A stretch of DNA of 64,000 nt, taken from an uncultured Clostridia bacterium (GTDB taxonomy: Bacteria; Bacillota; Clostridia; UMGS1810). Numbering within the stretch: the stretch's first letter is position 1; the number at the start of each line of letters is the position of its first letter. The stretch lies in assembly GCA_934463115.1 (NCBI GenBank), contig CAKSIN010000006.1, forward strand, positions 1-64,000. The letters are read 5' to 3'. The notes beneath the pieces were generated by a model. It had not been told where the DNA came from, made no database searches, and saw nothing but the letters and a program-made list of their open reading frames with translations. A program made the translations under genes and the position numbers. Of this stretch, positions 63,364 through 64,000 are shown piece by piece.

Positions 63364-63404
63364 ATGACAAATTGCCTCTCCACTCATCGGAGGGGCAATT
63401 TGTC
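63342..63404 (+). repeat. Fragment of the interspersed element, copy H (ends only)
   Basis: CTTCCGACTCACGGCTGTGA (63344-63363) is the reverse complement of the element's right end, and it is followed by a hairpin GACAAATTGCC ... GGCAATTTGTC (63366-63404) made of terminal-repeat sequence. The polarity relative to the gene upstream is the same as for the full copies. No internal part is present. Confidence 0.65.
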
Positions 63405-63607
63405 GCAGCGGTGAAATTAGTTTGCCTTTAAACTAAAACATATTATCGCACATATACCGTATCTGCTAAAAAAATTAATTTAATTGCCGTTATGTGAAAT
63501 ACTGCAAAATCATGAGAAAAACGGAGCATTTTAATGATAATCTCTCGTAAACGTCAATTTTAAGGGTTGCAAAATACTTCCAAAATGGTTAATATATGTT
63601 TTAGAAA
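63405..63607 (+). promoter_or_regulatory. groES upstream region with promoter
   Basis: This is AT-rich sequence. TTGCAA (63567-63572), a 17-base spacer and TAATAT (63590-63595) are a plausible sigma-A promoter directly before CIRCE. Confidence 0.55.
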
Positions 63608-63634
63608 TTAGCACTCGGCATATTTGAGTGCTAA
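63608..63634 (+). promoter_or_regulatory. CIRCE operator (HrcA binding site)
   Basis: TTAGCACTC, nine bases, GAGTGCTAA is a perfect CIRCE element. HrcA should repress groES-groEL from it and release them on heat or folding stress. Confidence 0.97.
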
Positions 63635-63679
63635 ATAATAAAACACATTAATCCCACGGGATATATCAGGAGGTAATAA

Positions 63680-63967
<288 letters not shown>

Positions 63968-63990
63968 TCAGTTACAGGAGGTAATTTATC

Positions 63991-64000
63991 ATGGCTAAAC
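63991..64000 (+). CDS. groEL: Chaperonin GroEL, start only
   Basis: The window ends three codons into a gene that starts M-A-K after ACAGGAGGT, 23 bp downstream of groES. Its identity rests on gene order. Confidence 0.85.

Overview
The window is chromosomal DNA from an anaerobic, spore-forming, gut-type Clostridia. It carries sigK and spoVG, a CIRCE-controlled groESL operon and glycan enzymes with C-terminal S-layer homology (SLH) domains. The abundance of SLH-anchored carbohydrate-active proteins recalls Monoglobus-like and Oscillospirales-like lineages, but that placement is inference. No rRNA, complete tRNA, CRISPR array or intact transposase was seen.

Layout. (1) 358-18924, minus strand: six large secreted proteins. 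Two are GH-A clan glycosidase-like proteins with SLH domains, one is a GLUG-repeat protein, one has N-terminal SLH domains, and two share an N-terminal domain (one of these also has FN3, cohesin-like and SLH modules). A divergent AraC regulator and a GH16 glucanase (19370-21055) probably form one polysaccharide-use locus with them. (2) 21252-28670: spoVG, sigK, a three-gene 2-hydroxyacyl-CoA dehydratase/activase-like operon, and argCB. (3) 29027-35560: an XRE regulator beside a 29-residue peptide gene, rpsF-ssb-rpsR, brnQ, a GH3 beta-glucosidase and a LOG-family gene. (4) 35979-54978, minus strand: an NHLM-type peptide-export locus. It has a partner-switching module (STAS protein, PP2C phosphatase, RsbW-like kinase), a MATE transporter fused to a degenerate ATPase domain, a DUF2156 protein, a short secretion protein, two ABC transporters (one with a C39 peptidase), a 2712-residue SLH giant and a 58-residue peptide with a double-glycine leader. 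(5) 55271-56816: a complete YefM/YoeB-type toxin-antitoxin pair, a frameshifted surface-protein fragment, and a solitary antitoxin followed by what looks like a toxin remnant. (6) 56946-64000: ychF, a second AraC regulator, gpsA, a cobalamin adenosyltransferase, ptsH-ptsI, a thioredoxin-reductase-like gene, groES and the first codons of groEL.

The most unusual signal is a family of about 210-270 bp interspersed elements (six full copies, one partial copy, one end fragment). They have terminal inverted repeats and several nested internal helices whose sequences differ between copies while pairing is kept. In nearly every case the same end abuts the stop codon of the neighbouring gene, so the element would be transcribed as that gene's 3' UTR in a fixed polarity. 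This looks like an undescribed structured 3'-end RNA or a non-autonomous mobile element that targets gene ends. All functional statements rest on reading sequence motifs; no database search was run.
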